A stretch of DNA of 64,000 nt. Source: Diphasiastrum complanatum (lineage: Eukaryota; Streptophyta; Lycopodiopsida; Lycopodiales; Lycopodiaceae). Location: positions 62,976,642 through 63,040,641 of the forward strand of contig CM055099.1 in assembly GCA_029204225.1 (NCBI GenBank), in the 5' to 3' direction. The notes below the pieces were generated by a model. That model had not been told where the DNA came from and made no database searches. It saw only the letters and a list, made by a program, of their open reading frames with translations. Both the position numbers and the translations under genes were made by a program. Shown here in pieces: positions 37,235-49,300 of this stretch; position 1 is the stretch's first letter, and each line of letters opens with the position of its first letter.

Positions 37235-39499
37235 AAGAGGATCCTAGTCTTTCCCCTTGAGGAAAAACCCAACTGACATTGGATATCACCCATACTTAGT
37301 GAGTTTCAGTTCTGAAGGTAGCCGTCCGAAATGAAGACCAATTGCTCCATAGAAGATCTCCTTTGAAATTGCCCTTTCCAACTTTTGACTTCATGCTTGC
37401 ATCTGGCGGGCATTGTCGCAAATGAAACTAACCCAAGAAACAGGCTAGCCATCCATCCTTTGCAAATATTGAGTTGTTTTGTTGCCGTTCACGTGCGAGT
37501 ACTTGAACTGCAAATCCACCCCAGAGATTCTATAGTCCTCTTTGTTTAATGGTATTAGCCTTCAAAAGAAAGGTTCCTTCTCAAGCCATCAGCTCCTTGT
37601 ATCACAAGCAATCATGCAAACTAGACAAAGCACGAGTACTAAGACTCACCATGAATACATACAAGCAAGACACTCAGGCAGGTTTACTGACATATAACAA
37701 AGACAAGGTCCCCCTTTGAGATAGTCCTGCCAAAGGACCTTTGCCTGGCTGCGCCCATACAGATCGATCATAGAATCAGCCCACATAGGACACCCCTCCA
37801 ACTATCTGTGCTTTCACCATTAAGCAGCACATTATCTCAGTCACGCCCCACCACTTTTTGGTCGATAGCCCTTATAGCCAAACGATCGGCAGCTATCCCG
37901 CACCGACAGCTAACCACCCGTGCTTTACACCCGAATTCGAGCAGCATCTCTGTATCAATGGTTAACCCGTACAGTTCGAATATGTCGCCCCGCACTCCAC
38001 AAGGCACAGATCGTGCTTACGCCAACCTAATGGCAGCACACTGCCTCATCTGTCCTACGTGCAGACAGCGCCAGGCCCAAACGGAGAGAACTGGCCGTGC
38101 TTACACCTCAAGGGCATCACCTTGACTCATCAAGTCCCTCCGTTCTGTCGACCACCCCGACTATGGACGCACCCGTGCTTACATTGTGGGCAGCACCTTG
38201 CACAACAATTGTCTTGATGAATCCCAAATAGTGGCCATTTCCGTGAGATCCGCATAGCTGACCGGCCAGTTGGCTCTGATATCACATGTAGCGCAGGCAT
38301 TCCAAAGGGAGCCGAGAACCACGACTTAGCTTCCCAGCCTTCAACTCTTGCCGTCCAAACCCACTTGACATACAAGTAGCCAACTCGCCAACAACGATCA
38401 GACTTAACCAGCTGGAAGTTCAGAAACCAACATTGAGATCCAACCCGGCGCCATGCTAGATCGGGGGTCCCGATGCAGGTGACTTCCCTCCAAGCAAGCC
38501 GCCCGACATAACCAAACTTAACCAACTCGAAGCTTTAACGAGTAACATCCATTCCAAGCAAGTGGTCTGACTTGCATCATATTTAACCAACTGAAAGCTT
38601 TGTCACAAGCGCTGGAAGCCAACCTGGCGCCATGCCAGACTGGACAGCCATAAACAGGTAACTTCCACCCAAGCAAGCCATCCAACGCAGCCGATAGGTT
38701 AGAGCCCGTTCTCCAAGAGATTAACCCATTCACGTTCATGCAAGGAACACTCAGAACCACAAGCCGCGACAGATATGGAGACAACCAGTTCCTAGACCAA
38801 ATGGTCCCGACATCATACCGCTAGCGCCACAGACCGAATGGTCCCGACGGCATATCGCTGGCGTCCCGGGATACGACCCTCAGCTATGTGCCAAATTAAA
38901 AAGTTTGAAGTAGCCTTACAACTGGCGCTTTTACCGAACACTGAAACCCAGAAGGTAATCATAGTCAGTTTGAGGAAAATCCCACTTTATTGATAAATCT
39001 GAGAAGGTTACATTTCAAGTGTGTGACCGACCCTAGTCTCCGGGGCGCTGGCATGCCAAGGCGAGTGCCAAGACAACGTTCCAGCAAGGGAGCCTGAGAC
39101 TTGGTTGGAGCTCGCCCTGAGTCGCAACTCGCACTCCCCTATAGTATTGGTGGGATTCGCCACCTCCCCTCATACCAATTACTCTACCCAGACTGGTAAA
39201 GCACGTTCTCTCTCTCTAGAAAGTCATTTTCTCTCTCTAGAATCTATTGATCCCCAAGATTCCTTCAATCATGTCTAGATCGTGTGAGGTGATTGCACAT
39301 AGATCTGAGCTCTCTGGACTTCGCTAGAACCGATCAAAGATTTTCAGCCATAGGAACTTGGCGCCGGCTGGATTCTAGTCACAGTGGCACCGGGAGCGGC
39401 GCCGATGGCGCCGGGAGCAGTAGGGGCACTGCTGTCGCCGGGGACAATGCTAGCGCCTGTGGCGCCGGAAGTAAAGCTTGTAAAGGTAGCTTTACAACA
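37235..39499. mobile_element. GC-rich insert of unknown type inside an LTR
   Basis: 2.26 kb within the left LTR that has no counterpart in the right LTR. It is clearly richer in G+C than its AT-rich surroundings and is built of degenerate short repeats: (C)CGTGCTTACAC...GGCAGCACC near 37918, 38012, 38096 and 38168; CCAAGCAAGC...AACCAACT-GAAGCTTT near 38490-38600; and a GGCGCCGG-rich block at 39358-39470. No recognisable protein and no clear own termini. It could be part of another retroelement or a captured fragment. The right LTR has about 215 bp at the matching place, so the event was a replacement or an insertion with loss. Confidence 0.55.
38794..38867. repeat. 37-bp tandem duplication
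   Basis: Units 38794-38830 and 38831-38867, each AGACC(A/G)AATGGTCCCGAC... ending in CGCTAGCGCCAC or CGCTGGCGTCCC. Confidence 0.88.
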
Positions 39500-39921
39500 A
39501 TTACCCTAAAACAACTGGACAAACAAATATCCCAAAGTCGGTTGGAGATTACCAACTTTTTGTACATATGCAAAGACTGGTATAGATAGTCTTAAAGGCT
39601 TGTAAGATATTTTTGACACTTGTAAATCTCTATATTAGCTTAATCAAGCTATGTAATTTTCAATTTTTGGAATTTCTCTTTCAATCAGAGTTATCTGTAG
39701 CCAGCGTTATCATGCTCAGCAAGCTGAAGTTATTACTTCAAGCTATTGTACTCACTGTTGATATTTTATCAGGGTGTAGTTTTTTGTCTCACTATTGCGT
39801 TGTTCATTTGCGCAACTGTATGAATTCTTCTACTTGAATATTTTTGCTGCTAACTGTTGCGTTTCCATTCCTACATGAGCAACCGAGCCTCCGCTGCGCT
39901 CACGACCACCATTTTATGACA

Positions 39922-39933
39922 TGGTATCAGAGT
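39922..39933 (+). other. copia primer-binding site
   Basis: TGGTATCAGAGT, 11 of 12 to the initiator-Met tRNA site, directly after the LTR end. Confidence 0.9.
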
Positions 39934-40057
39934 AGGCATTTCAGTAATCTGCATTTCTATTGCGGATTATCAGTCTTGTTTCTGTCAAGACGACTTTTAA
40001 ACAAATGCACAGTATTCAGACAATCGTTGTTTCTACCAACAATCTAGTCCAACCAGA

Positions 40058-40620
40058 ATGGATCCGTCATCCAGTTCATCTCTCATTGACAAACTCGATG
40101 AAAAATTGAAGGTTATGCTTCTAGCCAAAGAACTGTGGGACATCATTGGTGGCACATTACTCAAACCAAAAGGTGATGCAGTCGTCATCACCAAGCGCAG
40201 ACTGAGAGATGGCAAAACATTTGCCATGATCACCCTCAACATCAAGGACACTCAAATCAGCCACATACGTGTTGCTCAGACAACTAAGGATGCATGAGAC
40301 TTTCTAGCAACTCTCTACGACATTAGAGATGTTACATTCAAGCTCCATTTGAGGAAGAAATTCTTCAACCTCAGAATGTCTGAAGCAGATAGTGTTTCGA
40401 GCCACCTCAACACTTTCTAAAATCTTATGGAGCAGATGACTGCAACAAGCTCAGTCATAGAAGATTCCGATGCACTCACGACTCTATTATCAAGTCTACT
40501 TTAAGCCTATGAAAATTTACGAATAACAATTTCTACCCAGGAGCACCTCACTCTATCAAGAGTAATCTCGTTGCACTTACAAGAGGAGATTAGAAGATCA
40601 ACATCCTCCTCAGGCTCATG
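40058..40620 (+). pseudogene. copia gag region
   Basis: Starts MDPSSSSSLIDKLDEKLK with MLLAKELWDII, then FAMITLNIKD, SSHLNTF and SSVIEDSDALTTLLSSL, the same order as in the gag at 22223-22753. Fossil and broken. Confidence 0.82.
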
Positions 40621-41310
40621 ATCGAATCCTCAAGCTCTGTATTCAAAAAATCAGAAGTTTAGATCCAAGAGATCTACAAAGTCAGGCTCTATTGACAAAA
40701 AGAGCAACATGCAGTTTGGACCAAATTTTGGTTCTGGATCACTCATTGAAAGTGCCAAGAGCATGCTGACCCATGACTCTTTTCCCAAGAAATTTTGGGT
40801 AGAAGCTGTTACTACAGCCACCTATTTGCATAATCGATCCATCCCCAAAGCCCTGAATGACGACACACCTTATGAGATGTGGACATGATCAAAACCATCA
40901 CTCAAAGATATTCGAGTGTTTGAATGCATTGCATTCGCTTAGATCCTTGAGGATCTAAGAAGAAAGCTGGATGACAAGAGCAAGAAGACGATTTTCATCG
41001 GCTATTCCCAAAATCACAAGGCATACAAGCTCTACAATTTGGATACCGAGAAGACATTCACCAGTAGAGATGTCATTTTCGTGGAAGACCAGTTCCTCAA
41101 CCACAAAGGAAAAGCTGCTAATAATTTTGACTCATGGATCAGGCAACCGGTCAATTTCGATATAGAGATTCAATTGTAGAATCTCGACGCTGACTCAAAT
41201 GATGAGTCAGAAACTCAACAAGTCAACCCACATCAAAGGACTGAAGTTCAACCCAGAAGGTCAAACAGGTCCAGACAGCCTCCATCCAGATTTATGAATG
41301 ATCCGGCTTT

Positions 41311-41793
41311 GTGCAGGAACCAAACACAGTTGCTGAGGCGATGTCTACTCCTGTTGCTGACCAATGGAAAGCAGCAATGGACACCAAATTCGATTCTCTT
41401 ATGGAGAATCAAACATGGACACTCTTTGAGCTGCCAAAGGATCAAAAACCAATTCCATTCAAATGGATATTCAAGGCAAAGTACGACGCTAAAGGAAGGC
41501 TAAATCGTTATAAGGCCAGACTAGTCGCCAAAGGCTTTTCCCAGATTCCAGATTTGGATTATTCAGAAACCTTCAGTCCAGTCGTCAAACATGCGTCGAT
41601 CTGCCTACTCCTCTCTTTTGCAGCCGCAACAGACCTTGAAATCCACCAGATGGATGTCCAGACTGCTTTCCTCAATGGAACCATCGAAGAGGAAATCTAC
41701 ATGACATAGCCAAAGGGATATGAACTCAATGGCAAGCAACAACACCTTGTATGCAAAATCCACAAGGCGCTCTACGGGCTGAAACAGTCACCC
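41311..41793 (+). pseudogene. copia reverse transcriptase, N-terminal part
   Basis: Reads WKAAMDTKFDSLMENQTW, PFKWIFKAKYDAKG, YKARLVAKGFSQ, DYSETFSPVVK, HQMDVQTAFLNGTI and HKALYGLKQSP, then meets the right LTR. It is the best preserved coding stretch of this fossil. Confidence 0.88.
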
Positions 41794-42518
41794 ATTTCTT
41801 ATGCTCAGTCTTAAACAAATTGTTCAAGTAATGAGCATCCTGAAAAACTGAAGGCTGACAACATATTTTCAGGCCTTCACATTTTTTCCTTGTTGAGATT
41901 TTCTATGCCTCAGAAATCATTTTAAGGCACCTTCGTCTTTTTCGTCTTTTTTGCTCCTTAGCGAAAAATGCGACAAACTGGCCAAGTGGCAAGAATATCT
42001 TAGAAATCATTTTTTAGGCACCTTTGCATTTTCCTCGGCCTTTTTCGTTTTTACCGCATTTTTGGGCTGATCGACTTCGCCAACTCATGGGTTACCCTAA
42101 AACAACTAGACAAACAAATATCCCAAAGTTAGTTGGCAGTTACCAACTTTTGTATATGCAAAGATTGGTATAAATAGCCTTAAAGGCTTGCAAAATATTT
42201 TTGACACTTGTAAATCTCTATATTAGCTTAATCAAGCTATGTGATTTTTTATTTTTGGAATTGCTCTTTCAATCGTTATCTGTAGCTAGCTTTATCACGC
42301 TCAACAAGCTGAAGTTATTACTTCAAGCTATTGTACTCACTGTTGATATTTTATCAGAGTGCAATTTTTTGTCTCACTACTACGTCGTCCATTTGCGCAA
42401 ACTGTATGAATTCTTCTGCTTGAATATTTTTGCTGCTAACTGTTGCGTTTCCGTTCCTACACACCTACGCTCTGAGCAACCGAGCCTCCACTGTGCTCAC
42501 AACCACCATTTTACGACA
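41794..42518 (+). repeat. 3' LTR of the 37.1-42.5 kb copia element
   Basis: Shares its start with 37141-37234 and its end with 39500-39921. It ends TTACGACA before the AGGTT duplication. Confidence 0.88.
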
Positions 42519-42739
42519 AGGTTTACCACACCCAACAGCTTCCCCATCTTGCTTGTCCATCGTGAATGAACCACAACCTCAACGTCTTTTAAAAGTCTTG
42601 TGACCTTTGTCCATTTCTAGCGTGTATCTTCCAGCTCACTCTTTATATCATTCTATTTGCATCAAGACTTAAATTAGTTCATTTTTATACTTTGAAAATA
42701 TTGAGAAACTTAAACATTGAGAATACAAGTACCTCGTAG

Positions 42740-42945
42740 AGAATGCGGGCTAGCATAAACCGTGTGAGAGGGTACCACATGGCGTTACCCCACTTCAATT
42801 CAATGGCCTGAATTCTCTCCAATTCGGCCAACTCACTCTTCGAAAAGGACTTTGTGAAGTATTCAGTAGAGCACTCACACAGCCGACTCATGCTATATAT
42901 TTGGTCTCCCAAAGGTAAATGGCCTTGATGACCAAATAGTAACAC
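42740..42945 (-). CDS. Unrecognised exon-like block
   Basis: The minus strand reads GDQIYSMSRLCECSTEYF, FSKSELAELERIQAIELK and WGNAMWYPLTRFMLARILYE, then a good donor (GAGGTACTTGT). Its even mix of charged and hydrophobic residues suggests a real helical domain, but I do not recognise the family and no partner exons were found. It may be a captured or decayed gene piece. Confidence 0.3.
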
Positions 42946-43619
42946 AAGGGCAACCTTCTAACTAGCAACAAGGCCTTGAAGGGAGCTCCTAAGTTTCTCC
43001 AAACAACAATAGTCTTGTCGGGCAACTTTCCAAGCACCATCAAGTCCGTGAAGAGTGGCCTTCAACTTTTTTCAAACGACAATGCTTTTATAGGGCAATT
43101 GCCCAAGCAACAACAAGGCCCCAATAGACAACCTTCAATTTCATATAATAAGGGCTAAAAGTCATATTGAAACGATGAAAAAAGTGTTGCATAAATTTGA
43201 AAGGTGCTGATAGACACTTCAGCCACAACCCAAAGATGTATTTAGTGTTCCCTATGTGTGCACATGCACTGAACCAACTCGTATGCCATATAAGGGTATT
43301 TTTAACTTGAGTATAAAAACCCAAAAAACTCATATACTCCCACAACTCCTATACTTTATCTAGAGAAGCTAGTATAGAAGACTAGGTTCGTAAATTTGTA
43401 AGCTAGCAATGTTTGAAACAAATGTTACAAAGGTAGTTCATCAATGTCAAATTTGACAAAGATTTGATTATCATTAGGATTATAAAGTGTAATAAAATAA
43501 AGACAAACTTTGGGGTTTAAGTTAAAAAACTAATATAAATTACATTGAGTAGCTAAAAACACCTTTCAAATAAAATAAAGGAAATCTAGTCTCTCAATTT
43601 ATTTTCAAAGGTGAAGGTA

Positions 43620-44600
43620 CTTGTCAAAACTTGGGGCTGTATTTCATAGCGGTAGCTTTCATGATGCACAATATGTACTTTGTACATTCATATATTTTGG
43701 CCTTGCGAAGAGGCTCCAAGGTACCCCATTTAGCAACAAATCTTAAAATATTAGGCTAGTATTCTATTCCCCATCAAGATTGGAGCACAAGGTTGGGAGG
43801 TATTCCTATCCTCATTGGCATAGATTTACACCTTGCCATTTATGGGCCTAACACCTAGGGTGGGGGACAAAAGCATAAATTCAAAAAAAACCTCTTTTGA
43901 AAAATGGACAATAATGAGCATTGGTTTCCAACAATAAATATTACAAAGTTTGAAGTGATTAACTATAGGGAAAAGCTTAGGCATGAGGGCTTCCCAACCC
44001 ATCCTCATAGGCATAGATTTACACCTTGACTTTTATGGAATCAACACCACCCTTATCCAGCTTGGCTAGGGTGGGGGATAAAAGCTTGAATTAACAAAAA
44101 ACCTCTTTTGAAAAATGGAAGGTATTAAGGAGCATTGCTTTTTAAAGGATCGCAAAGTTTAAAAGTGATTAACTATAGGGAAAATCTTAGGCGCACACTT
44201 CCTTGGATTTGAGAAGCCACCTTAAACACAAGTAGCCTATTATTTTAAAGGTGACTACTTGTCAAAACTCAAGGTTGTATTTGATCACACTAGCTTTCAT
44301 GGTGTACAATATGTACATTTGACATTCTAGATTAGGCCTTGCCAAGATTGAAACATTAGACTCCAAGGTATCTTATTCCATAACAAGACCGAAGCACAAG
44401 GTTGGGGCCGAGAGGTATCCCTTCCCTCATTGGTCTAGATTCACACATGGCCCTTTATGGACTCAACATAGCCCTTATCCAACTTGGCGAGGGTGGGGGA
44501 AAAAAGATGAATTCTAAAAATTTTGCATCTTCTAAGAAATGGAGGGTATTGAAGGAGCATTGACTTTATGACAACAAAGTCCACAACTTGAATTAATTCA
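43620..44600. repeat. Degenerate tandem repeats, three units
   Basis: Blocks containing CATTGG(C/T)(A)TAGATTTACACC, CCCTTATCCA(G/A)CTTGGC-AGGGTGGGGG and AAATGGA-GGTATT recur near 43815, 44006 and 44430. Units are 190-420 bp and well diverged. No coding sequence. Confidence 0.7.
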
Positions 44601-45290
44601 GTGTAAAGAACAGTCCCCAGGAAGGATTTCATGTATTTTAAAACGCAGAGTCTAGGGTGGTAGCTTAAGGGCCTAAATTTTCAAGTTCATGACTTTTCTA
44701 AAGCTAAAAATTGAAAATAGCTCTATTTTTGTAAAGTGGTTTTATTTCTACTTGCTCATTATGACCCTACTAAATCTACTCATTAGCGACAACGGCTGGT
44801 TCCTTAGAGCTCATGTGCTTTCAGGGGGCATGATTATGATTATGTTTCATGATTATATATGATGGCTTTAAAAATACAAAGAGAAAATCCAATGTAGTGT
44901 GGTCATAGAGGGTTATTGGTGTGAGATCTACCACCCAAGTTCAAGCTCCAAGGACGTGGTGCCTCACCTTTATCTATCATTACGGCTTATTATCGTCAAC
45001 GAGTTTTTATCACTTTACAACGGACTCAGGCATTTGCAATACTTCGACGTGCCGTAGTTGCAAGAACGGCTGCTTCACAGTTTCTTGCGCTACCTAAACT
45101 TCCAACTGACTTAACTAGCGACGTACATCAAGTAGTAGGCTTTATGTAACTACTCTGTGAGATTGTTGTTTTGTTATAGTTGTTGATGTACAGTATCTCA
45201 ATTCGCCTTATGGCCTTTACACTTTCTACATGCATTCCTTTGTACTCCGATGGATCTCCCCATCTTTTATTAATAAAAACAGGAAATTTC

Positions 45291-45712
45291 TTCTCACACA
45301 TGGCTAGTGTACAAGAAAAAATACGATGCCTTGAAAAATACAAAGAAACAATCCGCCCTTGTGTGGTGTGAGATTGACCACTCAAGATGAAACTCCTCCG
45401 ACACATGGGCGACGTTTCTTGGTGTGAGATTGACCACCCAAGATCAAACTCCTCCCACACATGGCCGAAGTCTGAGAAAAAAAATACAAAAAAAAAAAAC
45501 TTTCCACACATGGCTAGTGTACAAGAAAAAATACGATGCCTTGAAAAATACAAAGAAACAATGTGGTGTGAGATTGACCACTCAAGATCAAACTCCTCCA
45601 ACACATGGCCGATGTTTCTTGGTATGAGATTGACCACCCAAGATCAAACTCCTCCCACACATGGCCGGAGTCAAAGAAAAAAAATACAAAAAAAAAAAAA
45701 CTCTCCGAGGTT
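45291..45712. repeat. 210-bp tandem duplication with nested 55-bp repeats
   Basis: Copies begin at 45291 and 45501. Each contains CACACATGGCTAGTGTACAAG and two copies of GTG(T/A)GAGATTGACCACxCAAG followed by CAAACTCCTCC. A related word occurs alone at about 44918. Confidence 0.92.
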
Positions 45713-45859
45713 TATGATATAAAATGCCTTGGAAAATAGAAAGTGAAAAAAACAAGGCTCAAGGCCTAAGAAAAGAAAGGGGTACTTTGTTAGGTCTTGC
45801 TTTTCAGAAAGGCCTGCCCTGAATTGCAAAGGCTGTCCTTGCTGCTGCCCTTACACACC

Positions 45860-46388
45860 CCCAATGTCCTTCGGCGCGCTGCCACGCTACTCACATCATT
45901 TTCTGACTCGCGCACTATCTCCTTGTCAGCGAGGTAGCGAGGGAGCGAGGGAGCGCGAGAGCTTTTCTTTTCCTCTTTATCTCATATCTACTCTCTATCT
46001 ACCCATCCTCACGCGTATCTCAGCTCACTCTGTGATTGATCGGGATTCAGGAGCTCGCAAATGCTGCATTGATGCTAGCATCCGGTAGCGGGATTGTTTC
46101 CACACCTTTTGATCGGCAGCTTGGGCGTTGTCGGCTTGTTCTTACACTGCTTTCAGCTCACCAATAATTTGTCTACATGTGCGAGAGCTGGGTTCTCGAG
46201 GATCTCTTCTCACAGAGTTTTGAGCTCTGATCGTTCTGGTTTGGGGAGGGCAGCAGATTGCAATGCCCAGCAACGGAAGTCATCCAGTGTGGACGTGAGA
46301 AGCTGCTGGCTAATCTCTCCTTGAGGTTTGAGCAGACTGGCGTGTGAGTGTTGTAGCTGACTCAGAGACTCGTGTTGGAGGTTGCAGG
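45860..46388 (+). promoter_or_regulatory. Probable promoter/5' UTR of the DUF3455 gene
   Basis: About 530 bp of mixed-composition sequence, free of transposon similarity, before the start codon. A pyrimidine-rich patch (CTTTTCTTTTCCTCTTTATC, 45962 onward) resembles a plant transcription-start Y patch. No convincing TATA box at the expected distance. Confidence 0.35.
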
Positions 46389-48586
46389 ATGGCGTTGAAC
46401 AACAGGAGAATGGCCTGTGAAGCATTTGTTATCCTGACTAGCTTGTTTTTGCTGGGCAGGACCGTCCATGCAACTGCTGCTCTCAAGCCGCCTCCTGGCA
46501 ACAGGTGCACACGCACTCTTCTTCTCTTAATCTTGTTCACTTAAGAAGCACTCGCATAAAGCAAAATGTCGTAGCTTCTTCCAGAGAGATAGAGAGAGTA
46601 GAGTTAGCTCATACTCTTACATATGTTGTTTTTCCAAAAGTGCAATGTCGCGAGTGATTGGTATGCTTTAAGCTCTTTGTAAGCTGTGTTGACGTGTGCT
46701 GAACTGAAAATCCGTTAAAACTTTGACCTTTGCATTGTATGAGTAGCATGACTCCAATGCTCTTTTGACAACCAACCGAACTCCGAAGTGAGTACGCCTT
46801 TTATCACGATTGATATAAGATTGACGTTGGGCTTAACAGCTTGTTCATGAAGGTAAAAACCCAGAATGGAAGACAGATGTACCAGTGTTTCTCCAAGAAG
46901 TGGATGCCAGTTGGGGAAACCGCAGATCTGGTTAAGGCGATAAATCCCGGCCATCGTGTTGGAGTATTCACTTCCAGAGTTCTACAGGGGCACGGGAAAA
47001 GTCAAGGAACTTGGATTTTACACAATCCTGTTGATGACATCGTTGAATCTGGATCCAAATACAGCTCTGTATCAGGTCTGTTCAACTTCATGGTCAAATA
47101 GGGTAGTGTATGTTTGTATTCTTTTAATCATGTGCTTCTAGTGGCTGGCTTGTCCGAGTAGCTGCCGTTTTGAAACACTTTGTCAGAGCATGCATATATA
47201 TATATATATATATATTGTCGCAGACAAAGAGTCCTTAATGTCATAATTATGCTTGGTTGATATGTTTCAGGCAAAGAAATAGCTTCAATTCCTTCAAAAG
47301 GTTCCATGTCGGAAGCTCTCGTGCAAGCTACATCTCATCATTTCGATGGGATTGCATCTCTCATTTCTTATATTCAACGACTCTCTCCAAAAGGAGGGCT
47401 TCCTCCCTTGCATGACACTTGTGATGACGATTTCATGAAACTAGAAGTTCCATATGAAGCTGAATATTGGCTGTGGCGGCAGGACTTGCAGCCCCCATCC
47501 ATGCCAAAATCTTTGTCGATCACTTCCGAGCGCGCGGTAGAGGGGTTATTTGGTCAAGGCATCGTCCTGTACCGCTTCAATGGTCAAGGCTGGGAGCAGA
47601 TACGAGTAGAAGCCAGCTTATACAACGTACCTGGAGGAATCCTTGCTGGAAAGTATTTTTGGATGAATTCTGGATCCAAAAAATCTGGTGAAGCATCATA
47701 CTGGTGGCAATTGTGGAACCCAACTAGTTTTCAGCTGAACGGAAGGGCTGAAACTGCAGCTGTATATATTACGAGGGATTCCTTGCCGTGGTCTCTTGTC
47801 ACAGTCACTCATCACTCTGGCAATGTGTAAGCCACTTAACTTCTATCTCTTAGTTGCTGAATACCCTTATAACGATCTGAAGCATAAGCGATGTGGTCTT
47901 ACTTATATAGTTCAAGTTTCGACTGTGTCTTGACGTCGCAGAGTGTTACACACAATGTATGTCTTCTTTCTTATGTGAGCACTTATTTTGGAACGTAAAA
48001 ATGAGATAAAAGATACAAAATGGACTTGAGGTCCTCAGTTGTATCAATTTATTGGTAGTGAGGTACGAAAATGTAAAAACTTCAGCTGCTGAAACGACAT
48101 TGCTCTTCATTGCAGGATTTCATCTATAAGAAGTTTTAATCTTACCTTTTGAGTTAGTTTCTCTAGACTTCTAAAAAACTAAAAGTGGTAGAAACTTAGC
48201 ACAGGGATCTGCATGTAACGTATGGAGAACTAATGAAAGTGAACAGCATCTACTTCTTGGGCCGTGGCCCATAATGATGCGTCGTCGTTATCTTGTGGAA
48301 TTTTTTGAAGAAAGAGCCTGCAGACTGAAATCAATATTTGGGTCAATTCTGCGATCTGGGAATGCCCGTCGCAAAATTTTAATTTGCAAGCAAGTATTAC
48401 AGAATAACGACTCACTTAATGTTTTGATATTGGTGCAGCTCTTTGCTGGGTGAATACGCGCATGTGCAGATACTTTCAACAAGAGGCGGGGTTCCATCAT
48501 TCCACTCCGCATTTAAAGTTGTACCTAACATGCTTTGGCGAGCACCATTTTCTGCTATTTTCTGGTTCTACACGAAATCCCACTAA
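46389..48586 (+). CDS. Secreted protein with two DUF3455-like units (four exons)
   Basis: Predicted exons are 46389-46504, 46840-47075, 47271-47826 and 48439-48586. Every junction is GT-AG, the phases agree, and the sum is 1056 nt (351 residues). The start at 46389 gives a signal peptide (CEAFVILTSLFLLGRTVHATA), so export is likely. Residues ~44-190 read as DUF3455: QMYQC then W, a GTWIL block, YIQRLSPKGGLPP (151-163) and VPYEAEYWLW (177-186). Residues ~205-347 repeat the plan: VLYRF then W, YWWQLWN, LVTVTHHSGN, HVQILSTRGGVP (311-322) and APFSAIFWFY (338-347). DUF3455 has no established activity that I know of, so function is not inferred. The donor of the last intron contains an in-frame TAA, so intron retention would end the protein after residue 303 within the second unit. 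It is the only clear intact host gene here and lies in a transposon-poor island. Confidence 0.82.
47194..47215. repeat. (TA)11 microsatellite in intron 2
   Basis: An alternating AT run within intron 2 (47076-47270) of the DUF3455 gene. Confidence 0.95.
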
Positions 48587-49300
48587 ATTTCGAGTAGCTG
48601 CTTCTCCTTTGTCATTACCCAATAGAAGAGCCGCACATGGCCAATTGTCGTAAGTCATGTCAATTGGCTCTGAAGGGCTTGAACAAGCCAGTGACGAGCT
48701 TCTCTGTCTTCAATACATATCTGTTCAAACAGCGCCTTTCAGCTGTCATGTGTGGGTACCGATGGCCATGCAGTTTAGCTTTCAGATGGTCTGCAAAGAC
48801 CACTGTAGTCTGTAGCCGAGTGTCACACGATCAGTTAAGGTCTTCAAGAAAAGAAAATACGCTGATTTCCTACTTACTGGACGCTTGTTCCACGTCAATG
48901 TCTCTGAGCTGAGTCCATGTCTGTCTCTGCCTGCAGCTACTTAATGAATGGATGCTTTTCCTTGTTCTGCCTTTTTCAACCGCCTTAGAAGGCTGTTGAT
49001 GATTGATGTAGAGAAGACTTGAGAAAGCATGGCCCTGGTCCACCAATTATTCAAGCCTTCCATTTCGGACTTTCAGTATTCCTTGATATCTCCTCATAAA
49101 CCCTCTTGCAAAAAAAACTAGCACACTTCAGCGACCCACAAGTTGAAAACAAAGTATGCATAGCAAAAGTTTTGGAACATAACGTAGATGAGTTTTCGCT
49201 TGCTGAGCAGAAGCCTCCACTGCATGTTTGGAAGCACCTAAGACAGGGTTGGTCGACCGAGGGAGGCATAGCCCTTGAGACTCACTAAATTCTCATTTAT
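48587..49300. other. 3' flank of the DUF3455 gene
   Basis: Likely 3' UTR and downstream sequence. Small open frames (48637-48912 and 49051-49269) have no recognised domain. AATAAA-like words are not close to the stop; the nearest good one I see is near 49612. Confidence 0.4.

Larger units (their letters stand above)
37136..42518 (+). mobile_element. copia element with target-site duplication AGGTT (fossil)
   Basis: A plus-strand copia element of family-B type. The left LTR starts TGTTGGATTTCTTATGCTCAG at 37136 and ends TATGACA at 39921, holding a 2.26-kb unrelated insert. The primer site is at 39922. Internal parts are gag (about 40058-40620), integrase tail (about 40740-41130) and the start of reverse transcriptase (41311-41793). 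The right LTR is 41794-42518. Both ends are flanked by AGGTT (37131-37135 and 42519-42523). Partial and broken. A 160-base LTR sample differs at roughly 8%, so it is of moderate age. Confidence 0.9.

Noticed and set aside
38130-38784. Minus-strand frames of 131 and 88 codons in the GC-rich insert
   Set aside because: GC-rich sequence lowers stop frequency. The frames follow the degenerate repeats and show no known domain.
48637-48912. A 91-codon frame downstream of the DUF3455 gene as a separate gene
   Set aside because: No domain, and it lies where the 3' UTR is expected.
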